DNA of 64,000 bases. Source: an uncultured bacterium. Lineage in GTDB: Bacteria > Actinomycetota > Coriobacteriia > Coriobacteriales > Coriobacteriaceae. Positions 33,730 to 41,646 of this stretch are shown here, in pieces (position 1 is the first letter of the stretch; the number at the start of each line of letters is the position of its first letter). The position numbers were made by a program, and so were the translations under genes. The notes under the pieces were generated by a model, which was not told where the DNA came from, ran no database searches, and worked only from the letters and a program-made list of their open reading frames with translations. The stretch spans positions 16,824-80,823 of the forward strand of contig CAJMMD010000006.1 in assembly GCA_905214465.1 (NCBI GenBank). The letters are read 5' to 3'.

Positions 33730-35577
33730 CTACTCTACCGTGACGCTCTTGGCCAGGTTACGGGGCTGGTCGACGTCGCAGCCGCGCAGGATGGCGACCT
33801 CGCGGGCGAGCAGCTGCAGCGGGACGCTCGCCGTGATGGGGCTGAACACGTCGCGGACTGCCGGCACGCGGATGATGCAGTCGGCAATCTTGTTGATCTC
33901 CTCGTCGCCCTCGGTGGCAACGACGATGACCTTGGCGCCGCGCGCCTTGCACTCCATAAGGTTCGACACGGTCTTGTCGTAGGTGGCACTCTTGGTGGCC
34001 ACAGCGATGACAGGGAAGCCCGGGTCGATCAGGGCAATGGGGCCATGCTTCATCTCACCGGCGGCATATGCCTCGGCGTGCAGGTAGCTGACCTCCTTGA
34101 GCTTGAGCGCACCCTCGTAGGAAATAGCGGCACCCATGCCACGGCCCACGAACAGCGCCGACTGCGCGTCCTTGCACAGCAGGGCAGCCTCATGAACGGC
34201 CTCGGTTTGGGTATCCAAAATCCACTGGATCTGCTCGGCCGTATCGGAAAGCTCGCGAAACAGCATGCGCGCCTGCTTGGTGGTCAAGCGGTACTTGACC
34301 TGCGCCAGCAGCAGGGCCAAAAGCGTAAGGCTCACGACCTGGCCGATGAAGCTCTTGGTCGAGGCGACCGCAATCTCCTTGTTTGCCTTGGTGTAGATGA
34401 CGCCGTCGCTCTCACGCGCCACGGGGCTGCCCACCACGTTGGTGATGCCGAAGACCTTGGCACCCTTGATGCGCGCGTCGCGGATGGCGGCAAGGGTATC
34501 GGCCGTCTCGCCCGACTGGGACACGGCAACGACGAGCGTCGTCGGCGTGATGATGGGATTGCGATAACGGAACTCGCTGGCCGCCTCCACCTCGGTGGGG
34601 ATGCGAGCCCAGCCCTCAATGAGATTCTTGGCGATGAGGCCGGCGTGATAGCTGGTGCCGCAGGCGATCACGTAGACGCGGTCGATGTCGTTGAGCTCCT
34701 CGAGCGAAAGGCCCAGCTCGTCGATGTCGAGCTCGCCGGCCGGCGTCATACGACCAACCAGCGTGTCGCGCACGACGCGCGGCTGCTCGTGGATTTCCTT
34801 GAGCATAAAGTCGGGATAACCGCCCTTTTCTGCCATGTCCAGGTCCCAGTCAATGTGGGTGACCTTGGGCTCGATAACGTTGCCGGCCTCGTCGGTATAC
34901 TCGACGCCTGCGGGCGTGAGCTTGGCAAACTGACCGTCCTCGAGCACCACGACATCGCGGGTGGCGTCGATGAGCGCGATGACATCGGAGGCGACATAGG
35001 CGCCGGTCTCGCCCGCGCCGACCACGATCGGGGAATCCTTGCGGGCCACGGCGATCACGCCGGGCTCGTCAGCGCACACGGCGGCCAGACCATAGGCACC
35101 GACCACGTGGGTGCAAGCCTCGCGCACGGAGGCCATCAGGTCGTGCGTCTCGGCATAAGCCTCTTCGATCAGATGCGCGAAGACCTCGGTGTCGGTCTCG
35201 CTCTTAAAGTGGTGGCCGCGGCCCTCCAGCTCTTCGCGCAGCTCGGCGAAGTTCTCGATGATGCCGTTGTGGACGATGGCGATACGACCGTCGCAGCTGG
35301 TGTGGGGGTGAGCGTTAACGACGGAGGGCTTGCCGTGGGTGGCCCAACGGGTGTGGCCGATACCGCAGGTAGCGTCGCTGTCAATGTTGGAAAGCTCGCT
35401 CTCCAGGCCCGCGACCTTGCCCACGCGGCGGATGACGTCGAGGTGCGCCGCGGCGCCCTCGCCCACCTCGAGCGCGACGCCCGAGGAGTCATAGCCGCGA
35501 TACTCCATGCGCTTGAGGCCCGTGACCAGGATGTTCTTCGCAATATCAGAGCCGGTGTAGCCGACGATTCCGCACAT
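33730..35577 (-). CDS. glmS: Glutamine-fructose-6-phosphate aminotransferase (isomerizing)
   Basis: 615 residues. MCGIVGYTGS gives the N-terminal catalytic Cys of the class II glutaminase domain (about 1-235), with GIGHTRWATHG and the HNGIIENF block. Two sugar isomerase domains follow (about 290-430 and 460-605), with YVIACGTSYHAG, VAVSQSGETADTL and the C-terminal DQPRNLAKSVTVE. The enzyme makes glucosamine-6-phosphate for cell-wall synthesis. No glmS ribozyme is seen upstream; instead there are TGGTAT half-sites suggesting a DNA-binding regulator. Single gene, strong terminator. Confidence 0.97.
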   Translation of the reverse strand: MCGIVGYTGSDIAKNILVTGLKRMEYRGYDSSGVALEVGEGAAAHLDVIRRVGKVAGLESELSNIDSDATCGIGHTRWATHGKPSVVNAHPHTSCDGRIAIVHNGIIENFAELREELEGRGHHFKSETDTEVFAHLIEEAYAETHDLMASVREACTHVVGAYGLAAVCADEPGVIAVARKDSPIVVGAGETGAYVASDVIALIDATRDVVVLEDGQFAKLTPAGVEYTDEAGNVIEPKVTHIDWDLDMAEKGGYPDFMLKEIHEQPRVVRDTLVGRMTPAGELDIDELGLSLEELNDIDRVYVIACGTSYHAGLIAKNLIEGWARIPTEVEAASEFRYRNPIITPTTLVVAVSQSGETADTLAAIRDARIKGAKVFGITNVVGSPVARESDGVIYTKANKEIAVASTKSFIGQVVSLTLLALLLAQVKYRLTTKQARMLFRELSDTAEQIQWILDTQTEAVHEAALLCKDAQSALFVGRGMGAAISYEGALKLKEVSYLHAEAYAAGEMKHGPIALIDPGFPVIAVATKSATYDKTVSNLMECKARGAKVIVVATEGDEEINKIADCIIRVPAVRDVFSPITASVPLQLLAREVAILRGCDVDQPRNLAKSVTVE

Positions 35578-35651
35578 AAGATAAATCCCTTCGTTCGCGT
35601 GACTGCAAGACGTCCACGCACAAGGGGCGCTGAGACGTACAACGTTCGAGT

Positions 35652-35711
35652 ATTGTACTCACGCAAACGCAAGCTGATATACCAGAAGTGGTATCTCAAC
35701 TTAGATACCAC
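35652..35711 (-). promoter_or_regulatory. glmS promoter region with TGGTAT operator half-sites
   Basis: On the plus strand ATACCA-GAAG-TGGTAT (35679-35694), then CTCAACTT and AGATACCAC (35703-35711). The outer pair GTGGTATCT/AGATACCAC is a perfect 9-bp palindrome. On the minus strand a TACAAT -10 box lies at 35657-35652, 75 bases before the glmS ATG. The half-site TGGTAT resembles amino-sugar GntR/HutC-type (NagR-like) operators; this is inference. Confidence 0.55.
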
Positions 35712-35739
35712 CCGATACACACATGCCCAGCCGGTCCAA

Positions 35740-35774
35740 ACCACCACAATGGGGACAGGCACCTTCGTGGTGGT
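35740..35774. repeat. GGGACA-loop hairpin, copy 2
   Basis: Stem ACCACCAC/GTGGTGGT (8 bp) with 19-base loop AATGGGGACAGGCACCTTC. Confidence 0.65.
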
Positions 35775-35801
35775 CGCGCTGGCAACGGCGTTTCCCCAGA
35801 T

Positions 35802-35840
35802 AAACCTGCCAAAATAAACCTGTCCCTTTTTGGTAGGTTT
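35802..35840. repeat. GGGACA-loop hairpin, copy 3
   Basis: Stem AAACCTGCCAAAA/TTTTGGTAGGTTT (one wobble) with loop TAAACCTGTCCCT, which reads AGGGACAGGTTTA on the minus strand, almost the same as copy 1. Confidence 0.7.
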
Positions 35841-35888
35841 GGGATGCTACAATCTGGCTTGTACTTGAAACGCATCAAAGGGGCCGCT

Positions 35889-37022
35889 ATGGCAAAGGTT
35901 AAAATCAGCGACGTCGCGCGCGAGGCCGGGGTTTCGCTGGGCACGGTTTCCAACGCGCTCAACCATCCCGAGAAGTTGCGCCCCGAGACCCTCAAGCTCA
36001 TCAACGAGACCATCAATCGCCTTGGCTACCTGCCCAACCAAAGCGCTCGTCAGCTCGCGGGCGGCGCCACCAAGTCTTTTGGCCTGGTGCTCCCCCGTCT
36101 CGATCACGGCTTTTCGCTCCAAATCGCCAGCGGCGCCCACAACGAGGCCCGCAAGCACGGCTACGACCTGCTCATCGCCAACGCCGATAACGACGATATT
36201 CTCGAGGACCATTACCTGCGTTACTTTATGGGCACTCAAATGTCCGGCGTCATGGTTCAGCCCATGGCATCCCCCGATTGGCACCCCGCCATGGCCAAGA
36301 TGCCCGTGCCGATCGTCCACCTGGATATCCACTGTTCCGAGCCCGGTTACTACGTGGCCGCCGACAACGAGGCACAGGGGCGCATTATCGCCGAGCTCGC
36401 CATCGCCCGCGGCGCACGCCATATTGTCGTTGTGGGTCGAGCAGCATTCATGCAGCTCACTCTGCGCGTCCTTGGCATCCACAAGGCACTTGCCCTGCAT
36501 CCCGATATCAAAATCGAGGTCATCGACGCCGGCGAATGGAATACCGCAGCCGACGGCTACAGTATCGGTGCCCAGATTGCCGAGCGCCCTGCTGACGAGC
36601 GCCCCGATTTTGTCATCGGTCTGACCGACGTATTAGCCTCGGGCGTTATCTCGGCGCTGGTCGACAAAGGCATCTCCGTCCCCGAGCAGGTCCGCGTGGC
36701 CGGCTGCGACGGCAACCCCCTAGCATGGAGCGGGTCGGTTCCCCTTACCACCGTGGCGCCGCCGGGCTACGAAATTGGCCGCAAGGGCGTTCAATTGCTC
36801 ATGGAGCAAATCGAGGATAAACCTGCCGCCAAGACCAAACGAGTCCGCATCGGCTCCGCCGCGCGTACCGTCACCACGGCCACGGCCACCGAGGACATTA
36901 ACCGTCAGGAGCTCGTGCGCCCCTTCTTGCTCGAACGTGTGAGCACCCAAAAGGCCGAGCAGCACCCGACGGGCCCATCCGCGGCCCCAATAACCGACAT
37001 CAACCTGGGCGCCTACCTGTAA
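35889..37022 (+). CDS. LacI-family transcriptional regulator
   Basis: 377 residues from ATG 35889 (AAAGGGG 5-6 bases upstream). MAKVKISDVAREAGVSLGTV-SNALNHPEK is a standard LacI helix-turn-helix, followed by hinge LGYLPNQSARQLAGG and a periplasmic-binding-type effector domain (about 62-330; DNEAQGRIIAELAI, VRVAGCDGNPLAWSG, LTTVAPPGYEIGRKG). The C-terminal 55 residues are an extra tail (about 325-377) ending ITDINLGAYL. It stands alone, divergent from glmS, with its own terminator. Effector unknown, probably a sugar. A remnant with the same INLGAYL ending occurs at 40555-40578. Confidence 0.93.
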   Translation: MAKVKISDVAREAGVSLGTVSNALNHPEKLRPETLKLINETINRLGYLPNQSARQLAGGATKSFGLVLPRLDHGFSLQIASGAHNEARKHGYDLLIANADNDDILEDHYLRYFMGTQMSGVMVQPMASPDWHPAMAKMPVPIVHLDIHCSEPGYYVAADNEAQGRIIAELAIARGARHIVVVGRAAFMQLTLRVLGIHKALALHPDIKIEVIDAGEWNTAADGYSIGAQIAERPADERPDFVIGLTDVLASGVISALVDKGISVPEQVRVAGCDGNPLAWSGSVPLTTVAPPGYEIGRKGVQLLMEQIEDKPAAKTKRVRIGSAARTVTTATATEDINRQELVRPFLLERVSTQKAEQHPTGPSAAPITDINLGAYL

Positions 37023-37024
37023 CA

Positions 37025-37065
37025 AAAAACGCCGCAACGGGAACAGTCCCGCTGCGGCGTTTTTG
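37025..37065 (+). terminator. Terminator of the LacI gene
   Basis: Stem AAAAACGCCGCAACGGGA/TCCCGCTGCGGCGTTTTT with tetraloop ACAG and terminal T run. Confidence 0.92.
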
Positions 37066-37236
37066 CTGGCCCCACGGGCCTTCTCCGTTTAGCCGGACCT
37101 GCGGCTACAGATATTTATGGAATGTAATCCATTTTTCATTAACCTTTTTGTTAAAATAGACTCAATTCCATATTTTTAGATATTTCCTATAAGTATTGAT
37201 TTTGCTCCAGTTTTTTCTCGCCAAGAAAGGGGTTTC

Positions 37237-38442
37237 ATGAATCTGATTGATCGCAAACAGTACCTCGACTGGCTCATTTCGTGGAAAGACTCGCACGTCA
37301 TCAAGGTCGTTTCGGGCGTGCGAAGGTCCGGCAAATCAAAGCTATTCGAAATCTACCGTAGCTACCTGCGCGATCATGGAATCACAGGCGACCAGGTTAT
37401 ATCCCTCAACTTTGAAGACCTGGAGTTCGAGTCGCTTACGTCGTATAGAGCACTCTACGACTACATTTCCGCCAGACTCGTCCCCGATAAGATGAACTAC
37501 GTTTTTCTGGACGAGATACAGCACGTCGAGCATTTCGAAAAAGCCGTCGACAGTCTTTTTATCAAGGACAATGTCGACCTCTACATAACCGGTTCCAACG
37601 CTTATCTGCTCTCGAGCGAGCTGGCAACTTTGCTCTCCGGCCGCTACGTAGAGCTCAAGATGCTGCCCCTATCCTTTAAAGAGTTTTGCTCGGCAAAAAC
37701 CAATGACGGAAAGGCTCCCGCGCAGTTGTTTGACGAGTACATCACCCGGGGCTCTTTTCCCTTTATCGCCGAGACGGGTATTCAGGGACCCCAGGCGCGC
37801 GATTATCTTATGAGCCTCTACGATACCATCGTCATACGCGACGTTATCGAACGCCTGAAGGTCTCGGACGTCCCGACCCTGCGCGATATCACCAAGTTCC
37901 TACTCCATAGCATTGGAAACCGGATCTCGATTAAAAAAATCTCCGACACGCTCTCGTCCAACGGCAACAAAACCGACCAGAAAACCGTAGCCAAGTACCT
38001 CAAAGGCTTAACAGACAGCCTTGTGTTGTACTTTGCTCCGCGCTATAACGTGCGCGGTCGGCAGCTTCTTTCAACAAACGGCAAATACTACGCCGTTGAC
38101 CTTGGACTTAGAGGCGCTCTCGTCAAAACCCAAAGCAGCGATATCGGTCATATCCTCGAAAATGTTGTTTATCTCGAGCTCCTACGCCGTGGATACGACG
38201 TCTACGTGGGCGATATCGACGGCGGGGAAATTGATTTTGTTGCCCTAAACTCAGACGAGACAGCCTATTTTCAGGTTTCAGCCACAACGCTCGACGAAAC
38301 TACCCTCAATCGAGAGTTGGCCCCCTTTAAGAAGGTCCGAGACAACTACCCCAAGACGCTTCTTACGCTCGACACGCTGTTTGCGGACGCGAACTACGAA
38401 GGAGTCCGCAAGCGCAACGTGATCGACTGGCTCCTGGAGTAG
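37237..38442 (+). CDS. AAA ATPase of the DUF4143 family
   Basis: 401 residues; AAGAAAGGGG before the ATG. Walker A GVRRSGKS (Lys33), Walker B NYVFLDEIQH, sensor region LYITGSNAYLLSSELATLLSGRY, then helical linker and the C-terminal nuclease-like DUF4143 domain (about 290-395: HILENVVYLELLRRGYDVYV then GGEIDFVAL). The family is widespread, often in variable regions, and suspected in defence or toxin functions, with no settled role. The 130 bases upstream and the gene itself are more AT-rich than the neighbourhood, which suggests acquisition. It has its own terminator and no partner gene. Confidence 0.9.
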   Translation: MNLIDRKQYLDWLISWKDSHVIKVVSGVRRSGKSKLFEIYRSYLRDHGITGDQVISLNFEDLEFESLTSYRALYDYISARLVPDKMNYVFLDEIQHVEHFEKAVDSLFIKDNVDLYITGSNAYLLSSELATLLSGRYVELKMLPLSFKEFCSAKTNDGKAPAQLFDEYITRGSFPFIAETGIQGPQARDYLMSLYDTIVIRDVIERLKVSDVPTLRDITKFLLHSIGNRISIKKISDTLSSNGNKTDQKTVAKYLKGLTDSLVLYFAPRYNVRGRQLLSTNGKYYAVDLGLRGALVKTQSSDIGHILENVVYLELLRRGYDVYVGDIDGGEIDFVALNSDETAYFQVSATTLDETTLNRELAPFKKVRDNYPKTLLTLDTLFADANYEGVRKRNVIDWLLE

Positions 38443-38481
38443 ACCGAGACTGGAGTCACAGCTCGGCCCCTGAACAGCCAT

Positions 38482-38522
38482 AACCACCGCAAAGGGGACC
38501 GTCCCCCTTGCGGTGGTTTCTC
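38482..38522 (+). terminator. Terminator of the DUF4143 ATPase gene
   Basis: Stem AACCACCGCAA...AGGGG / CCCCC...TTGCGGTGGTT with 5-base loop, followed by TCTCATTT. Confidence 0.8.
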
Positions 38523-38529
38523 ATTTGAA

Positions 38530-38740
38530 CGCTACAGCGTCGAGTCGTTGCGTGGTTTGGCAAAACCGCGCAACTAAACTGGCGGCAAACGACCTCGACA
38601 GGCACTTTCAAAATCTTGGCGACCTTAAGGATCGTGTCAGTCTGGCTGACCAGGCAGGCAGCCATGTGGTGAGTCGGGCCGTCAACGTCCTCGCCCTCGA
38701 CAACCACAAACTAAAAGTTACCGTCACCGTTCCGCAGGAT
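38530..38740 (-). pseudogene. Decayed gene fragment, possibly sugar isomerase C-terminus
   Basis: On the minus strand a coding-like stretch reads RNGDGNF, an in-frame stop, then VVVEGEDVDGPTHHMAAC and TILKVAKILKVPVEVVCRQF. There is no start signal. The EGEDVDGP-THH pattern followed by 'LKVAKILKVPVEVV' weakly recalls the C-terminal end of L-fucose-isomerase-type enzymes; this is a guess from memory. It lies in the 330-base gap between the DUF4143 gene and the HAD gene, on the HAD strand. Confidence 0.35.
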
Positions 38741-38773
38741 CGGGTGCGGGATATGGCGACTCACGTGCGAACG

Positions 38774-39424
38774 CTAGCGCACGGCCTTGACCGCGGCCGG
38801 CAGATCGAACAGCGTATCGAGCACAGCCTCGCAGCCATCCACCACGTCCTGCGGCAGCGGCACGATGTCGGGAACGGCAAAGACGTGGCAGCCGGCCGTG
38901 ATGCCCGAGACGCAGCCGTTGCGGGAATCCTCGACCACGGCGCACTCCTCGGGAGCAAAGCCCGCGCGCTCGCAGGCGAGCAGATACATCTCGGGATCGG
39001 GCTTGCCGTGTACGACGTCCTCGCCGCAGGTCACCGTCTCAAACCTATCAAAGAGGCCGACCGTCTTAAGGTTGCGCTCGGCGGTAACATGGCGCGACGA
39101 CGTCGCGAGGCCCACGTGATAGCCCGCAGCCAGCAGTTCGTCCAGGCACTCGGCGCCGCCGGCCTTAAGCTCCAGGTCGGTCTTGACCATCTCGTCGCGA
39201 ATCTCCCTGTGACGACGATAGATCGCCTCAGCGGTTTCGCTGCTGTCGTAATGCTCCTCAAGGATGCCCATGACATCGGGCAGCGTACGACCGATAAACT
39301 GATGGATCAGCGCATCATCAATCGCGAATCCCAGCTCGGCCGCGCCCGCCTTCCACGCCTTGATACCCAAACGCTCGGTGTCGACCAGCGTTCCGTCCAT
39401 GTCAAAAATAACGGCCTCGATCAT
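38774..39424 (-). CDS. HAD-family phosphatase (beta-phosphoglucomutase-like)
   Basis: 216 residues from ATG 39424 (GGGGG 6-7 bases upstream). Motif I FDMDGTLVDTE (nucleophile Asp), four-helix cap (about 16-80), motif II LATSSRH, motif III with GKPDPEMYLLACE and motif IV ECAVVEDSRNG are all present. This is the classic subfamily I phosphatase/phosphomutase layout acting on sugar phosphates. A partial duplicate with an 86-codon deletion lies 1.5 kb away at 40575-40967, flanking larE. Substrate unknown. Confidence 0.93.
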   Translation of the reverse strand: MIEAVIFDMDGTLVDTERLGIKAWKAGAAELGFAIDDALIHQFIGRTLPDVMGILEEHYDSSETAEAIYRRHREIRDEMVKTDLELKAGGAECLDELLAAGYHVGLATSSRHVTAERNLKTVGLFDRFETVTCGEDVVHGKPDPEMYLLACERAGFAPEECAVVEDSRNGCVSGITAGCHVFAVPDIVPLPQDVVDGCEAVLDTLFDLPAAVKAVR

Positions 39425-39597
39425 ATCGGTCCCCCATCTCTTCGCGCTGCTGTACTCCCGCAACTTTACCGCACCTGTAAACTTGTATATAACGTATATA
39501 GCATATTGCACTTTCGTTACATAGATAGAAGTCTTATGACAAGCGGCTCGGTAGGATTATAGTTTTCGACCGAGTACTTAACGGCAAGGATCGATTC

Positions 39598-40476
39598 ATG
39601 CTTTCAGACACCACCGCACCTGCAGAGGGGCTTCAGGACAAACTCACAGCGCTCGAGCAGCTGCTTTTGGCATACGGACGCGTCGCCATCGGCTTTTCCG
39701 GTGGCGTCGACAGCAGCTTTTTGGCCGCGGTCTGCGCCCGCATCATGCCCGCCAGCACGCTTCTCGTTCACCTCACCACGCCGCTCATCGGCACGCCCGA
39801 GCAGGCTTCGTTTGAGCGGGCGGTTGACGGGCAGGCCGATGAGGGGCCGCATTTCAAGCTCCCTGTGCTCAACCTCTCGGTCGATCAGCTGCAGCTCCCC
39901 CAGGTAGCCTGCAACGACGCCGACCGCTGCTACCACTGCAAGCGCGCCGGCTTTACCGCCATCGTCAACCACGCCAGGTCGCTGGGTTTTCCCACCGTCA
40001 TCGACGGCAGCAACGCAAGCGACCGCGGCGACTACCGCCCCGGCATGCGCGCCGCCCAGGAGCTCGGCGTGCGCTCGCCGCTTATGGAGGTCGGCTTTAC
40101 CAAGGACGAGGAGCGCGAGCTGCTACGCGCCTGGGGATACCCCGTCTGGAACCTGCCGGCAGGAGCCTGCCTGGCCACGCGAGTCCCCACGGGCGAGGAG
40201 CTCACGCGCGAGAAGGTCGATGTGATCCGCGCCTGCGAGGACTACCTGCACGACCTTGGCCTGGACCAGGTCCGCGCACGCCTCGTCGGCGGCTGCATGC
40301 ATATCGAGGCCGCGCCGGCAGACGTCGCCAAGATCGCCGCCCTCGGCAGGACCGCGGTCAACGACGAGGGCAAGGCCCCGCTTCCCGCCGCCATCGAATC
40401 TGCCCTGCGTAACCTAGGCTGCGGCCATATCTCCCCCGAGGTCACCCCCTACATCCACGGCAACATGAACCTTTAG
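39598..40476 (+). CDS. larE: ATP-dependent sacrificial sulfur transferase LarE
   Basis: 292 residues; AAGGA 7 bases before the ATG. The PP-loop SGGVDSS (34-40), the block CNDADRCYHCKRAGF, and PAGACLATRVPTGEELT, which carries the sacrificial Cys of LarE, are all present. The C-terminal VRARLVGGCMHIEA completes the family pattern. LarE gives sulfur to make the nickel-pincer nucleotide cofactor of lactate racemase and relatives. LarB, LarC and LarA are not in this window, so the partner enzyme must be elsewhere. It sits between the intact and the deleted HAD copies. Confidence 0.9.
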   Translation: MLSDTTAPAEGLQDKLTALEQLLLAYGRVAIGFSGGVDSSFLAAVCARIMPASTLLVHLTTPLIGTPEQASFERAVDGQADEGPHFKLPVLNLSVDQLQLPQVACNDADRCYHCKRAGFTAIVNHARSLGFPTVIDGSNASDRGDYRPGMRAAQELGVRSPLMEVGFTKDEERELLRAWGYPVWNLPAGACLATRVPTGEELTREKVDVIRACEDYLHDLGLDQVRARLVGGCMHIEAAPADVAKIAALGRTAVNDEGKAPLPAAIESALRNLGCGHISPEVTPYIHGNMNL

Positions 40477-40504
40477 GTTACGCCGTTTTACAAACGGCGT
40501 AACC
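40476..40504 (+). terminator. Hairpin at the larE stop codon
   Basis: Perfect 13-bp stem GGTTACGCCGTTT/AAACGGCGTAACC with loop TAC. It begins at the last base of the stop codon. It lacks a T run, so termination is only probable. Confidence 0.6.
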
Positions 40505-40513
40505 GCTCGGCGC

Positions 40514-40578
40514 TGCGCAGGCCCCAGGCAAGCAGCCACGCCGAAGCCACCGTCATCAACCTCGGCGCATACCTTTAG
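40514..40578 (+). pseudogene. Remnant of a LacI-regulator C-terminus
   Basis: In frame, the 3' end reads HAEATVINLGAYL then TAG at 40576, matching the ITDINLGAYL end of the LacI regulator at 35889-37022 in both protein and position of the stop. There is no upstream coding part. It directly abuts the convergent, deleted HAD copy, so both are likely leftovers of an ancestral rearrangement. Confidence 0.5.
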
Positions 40579-40967
40579 CGCACGGCCTTGACCGCCGCTT
40601 TCAGATCGAACAGCGTATCGAGAACGGCCTCGCAGCCATCCGCCACGTCCTGCGGCAGCGGCACAATATCGGGCACAGCAAAGACATGGCAGCCGGCCGT
40701 GATACCCGAGACGCAGCCGTTGCGGGAATCCTCGACCACGGCGCACTCCTCGGGAGCAAAGCCCGCGCGCTCGCAGGCGAGCAGATACATCTCGGGATCG
40801 GGCTTGCCGTGTACGACGTCCTCGCCGCAGGTCACCGTCTCAAACCTATCAAAGAGGCCGACCGTCTTAAGGTTGCGCTCGGCAGCGCCCACCTTCCATG
40901 CCCTCATGTCCAAACGCTCGGTATCGACCAGCGTTCCGTCCATGTCAAAAATGACAGCCTTGATCAT
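40575..40967 (-). pseudogene. Partial duplicate of the HAD phosphatase with 86-codon deletion
   Basis: 130 codons. It starts MIKAVIFDMDGTLVDTERLD and, after GAAE, jumps to RNLKTVGLFDRFETV, omitting the whole cap domain and motif II region of the full copy at 38774-39424. The frame is kept. From about 40709 to 40883 the DNA is essentially identical to the intact copy. The deletion ends lie at GCTCGGC, present twice in the intact copy (39076-39082 and 39334-39340, 258 bases apart). Without a cap and with motif II lost, activity is unlikely. Confidence 0.85.
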
Positions 40968-41050
40968 ATCGGCCCCCTTCGCCGGCTTGCGTTACCACAA
41001 CCCTACCCCCACTTTGCAACTTGTATATAACGTATATATCATATCGCGCC

Positions 41051-41087
41051 AACCTGCTGAAAAGGAACAGGTTTATTTTGGCAGGTT
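41051..41087. repeat. GGGACA-loop hairpin, copy 4 (variant)
   Basis: AACCTGCTGAAAA/TTTTGGCAGGTT imperfect stem, loop GGAACAGGTTTA. Between the deleted HAD copy and the PTS IIA gene. Confidence 0.6.
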
Positions 41088-41107
41088 TTATCTTGGGAAA
41101 CGCAAAC

Positions 41108-41144
41108 AGGGCCGCGACACCTATATGGCGTCGCGGCCCTTTTC
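41108..41144. terminator. Bidirectional terminator
   Basis: Stem AGGGCCGCGAC/GTCGCGGCCCT followed by TTTTCC on the plus strand and by TGTTTGCGTTT on the minus strand. It ends the minus-strand sugar operon, whose last gene stops at 41183. Confidence 0.75.
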
Positions 41145-41182
41145 CTTGGAGAAGGATCGATTGATTGAACGGGATGACCGTT

Positions 41183-41635
41183 CTAGTCTTCGAGTCCGCT
41201 ATTGATGAGCTCCGCAATCTCAACGGGATCGGTGCTCGCGCGCACCTTGTCACGGAAGCCGGCATCCATCAGCATCACGGCAGCCTTGGAGAGCAGACGC
41301 AGGTGCGTGGTTCCAGCCTCGCCGGCGGGCACGTACAGCGCAAGCGCAACATCGACGGGCACCCCATCGAAGCTCGGCCATTCAACGGGCTCAGCCAGCT
41401 TAAGCACGGCAACGCCCGGCGTATGGATCGCGTCGCTTTTGGCATGCGGAACGGCAAAACCGGCAACAAGGCCAGTCTCGGCCTCGTTTTCACGCGCAAT
41501 GAAGGCGGCCTCTACGGCAGATGCGTCATCGGCAAAGCCGAGCTCGATGGCCTGCTCGGACAAATAATGCAGGGCGTCCTCGCGCGAGGCGGCGGTATAC
41601 CCTATCGTCACTTGGTTGGCAGATACAAATCCCAT
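41183..41635 (-). CDS. PTS EIIA component, fructose/mannitol type
   Basis: 150 residues. The phosphorylated His64 lies in GFAVPHAKS, and FIARENEAETGLV and DVALALYVPAG are further EIIA-fru/PtsN blocks. It takes the phosphate from HPr and passes it to the EIIB domain encoded at the head of the same operon. The gene is last in the cluster, 11 bases after the transketolase C-half, and is followed by a terminator. Confidence 0.92.
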   Translation of the reverse strand: MGFVSANQVTIGYTAASREDALHYLSEQAIELGFADDASAVEAAFIARENEAETGLVAGFAVPHAKSDAIHTPGVAVLKLAEPVEWPSFDGVPVDVALALYVPAGEAGTTHLRLLSKAAVMLMDAGFRDKVRASTDPVEIAELINSGLED

Positions 41636-41646
41636 GGAAACCTTCC

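Noticed and set aside
40476..40504. Hairpin after larE as a GGGACA-family member
   Set aside because: The 3-base loop TAC contains no GGGACA core, so it is treated as a simple gene-end hairpin.
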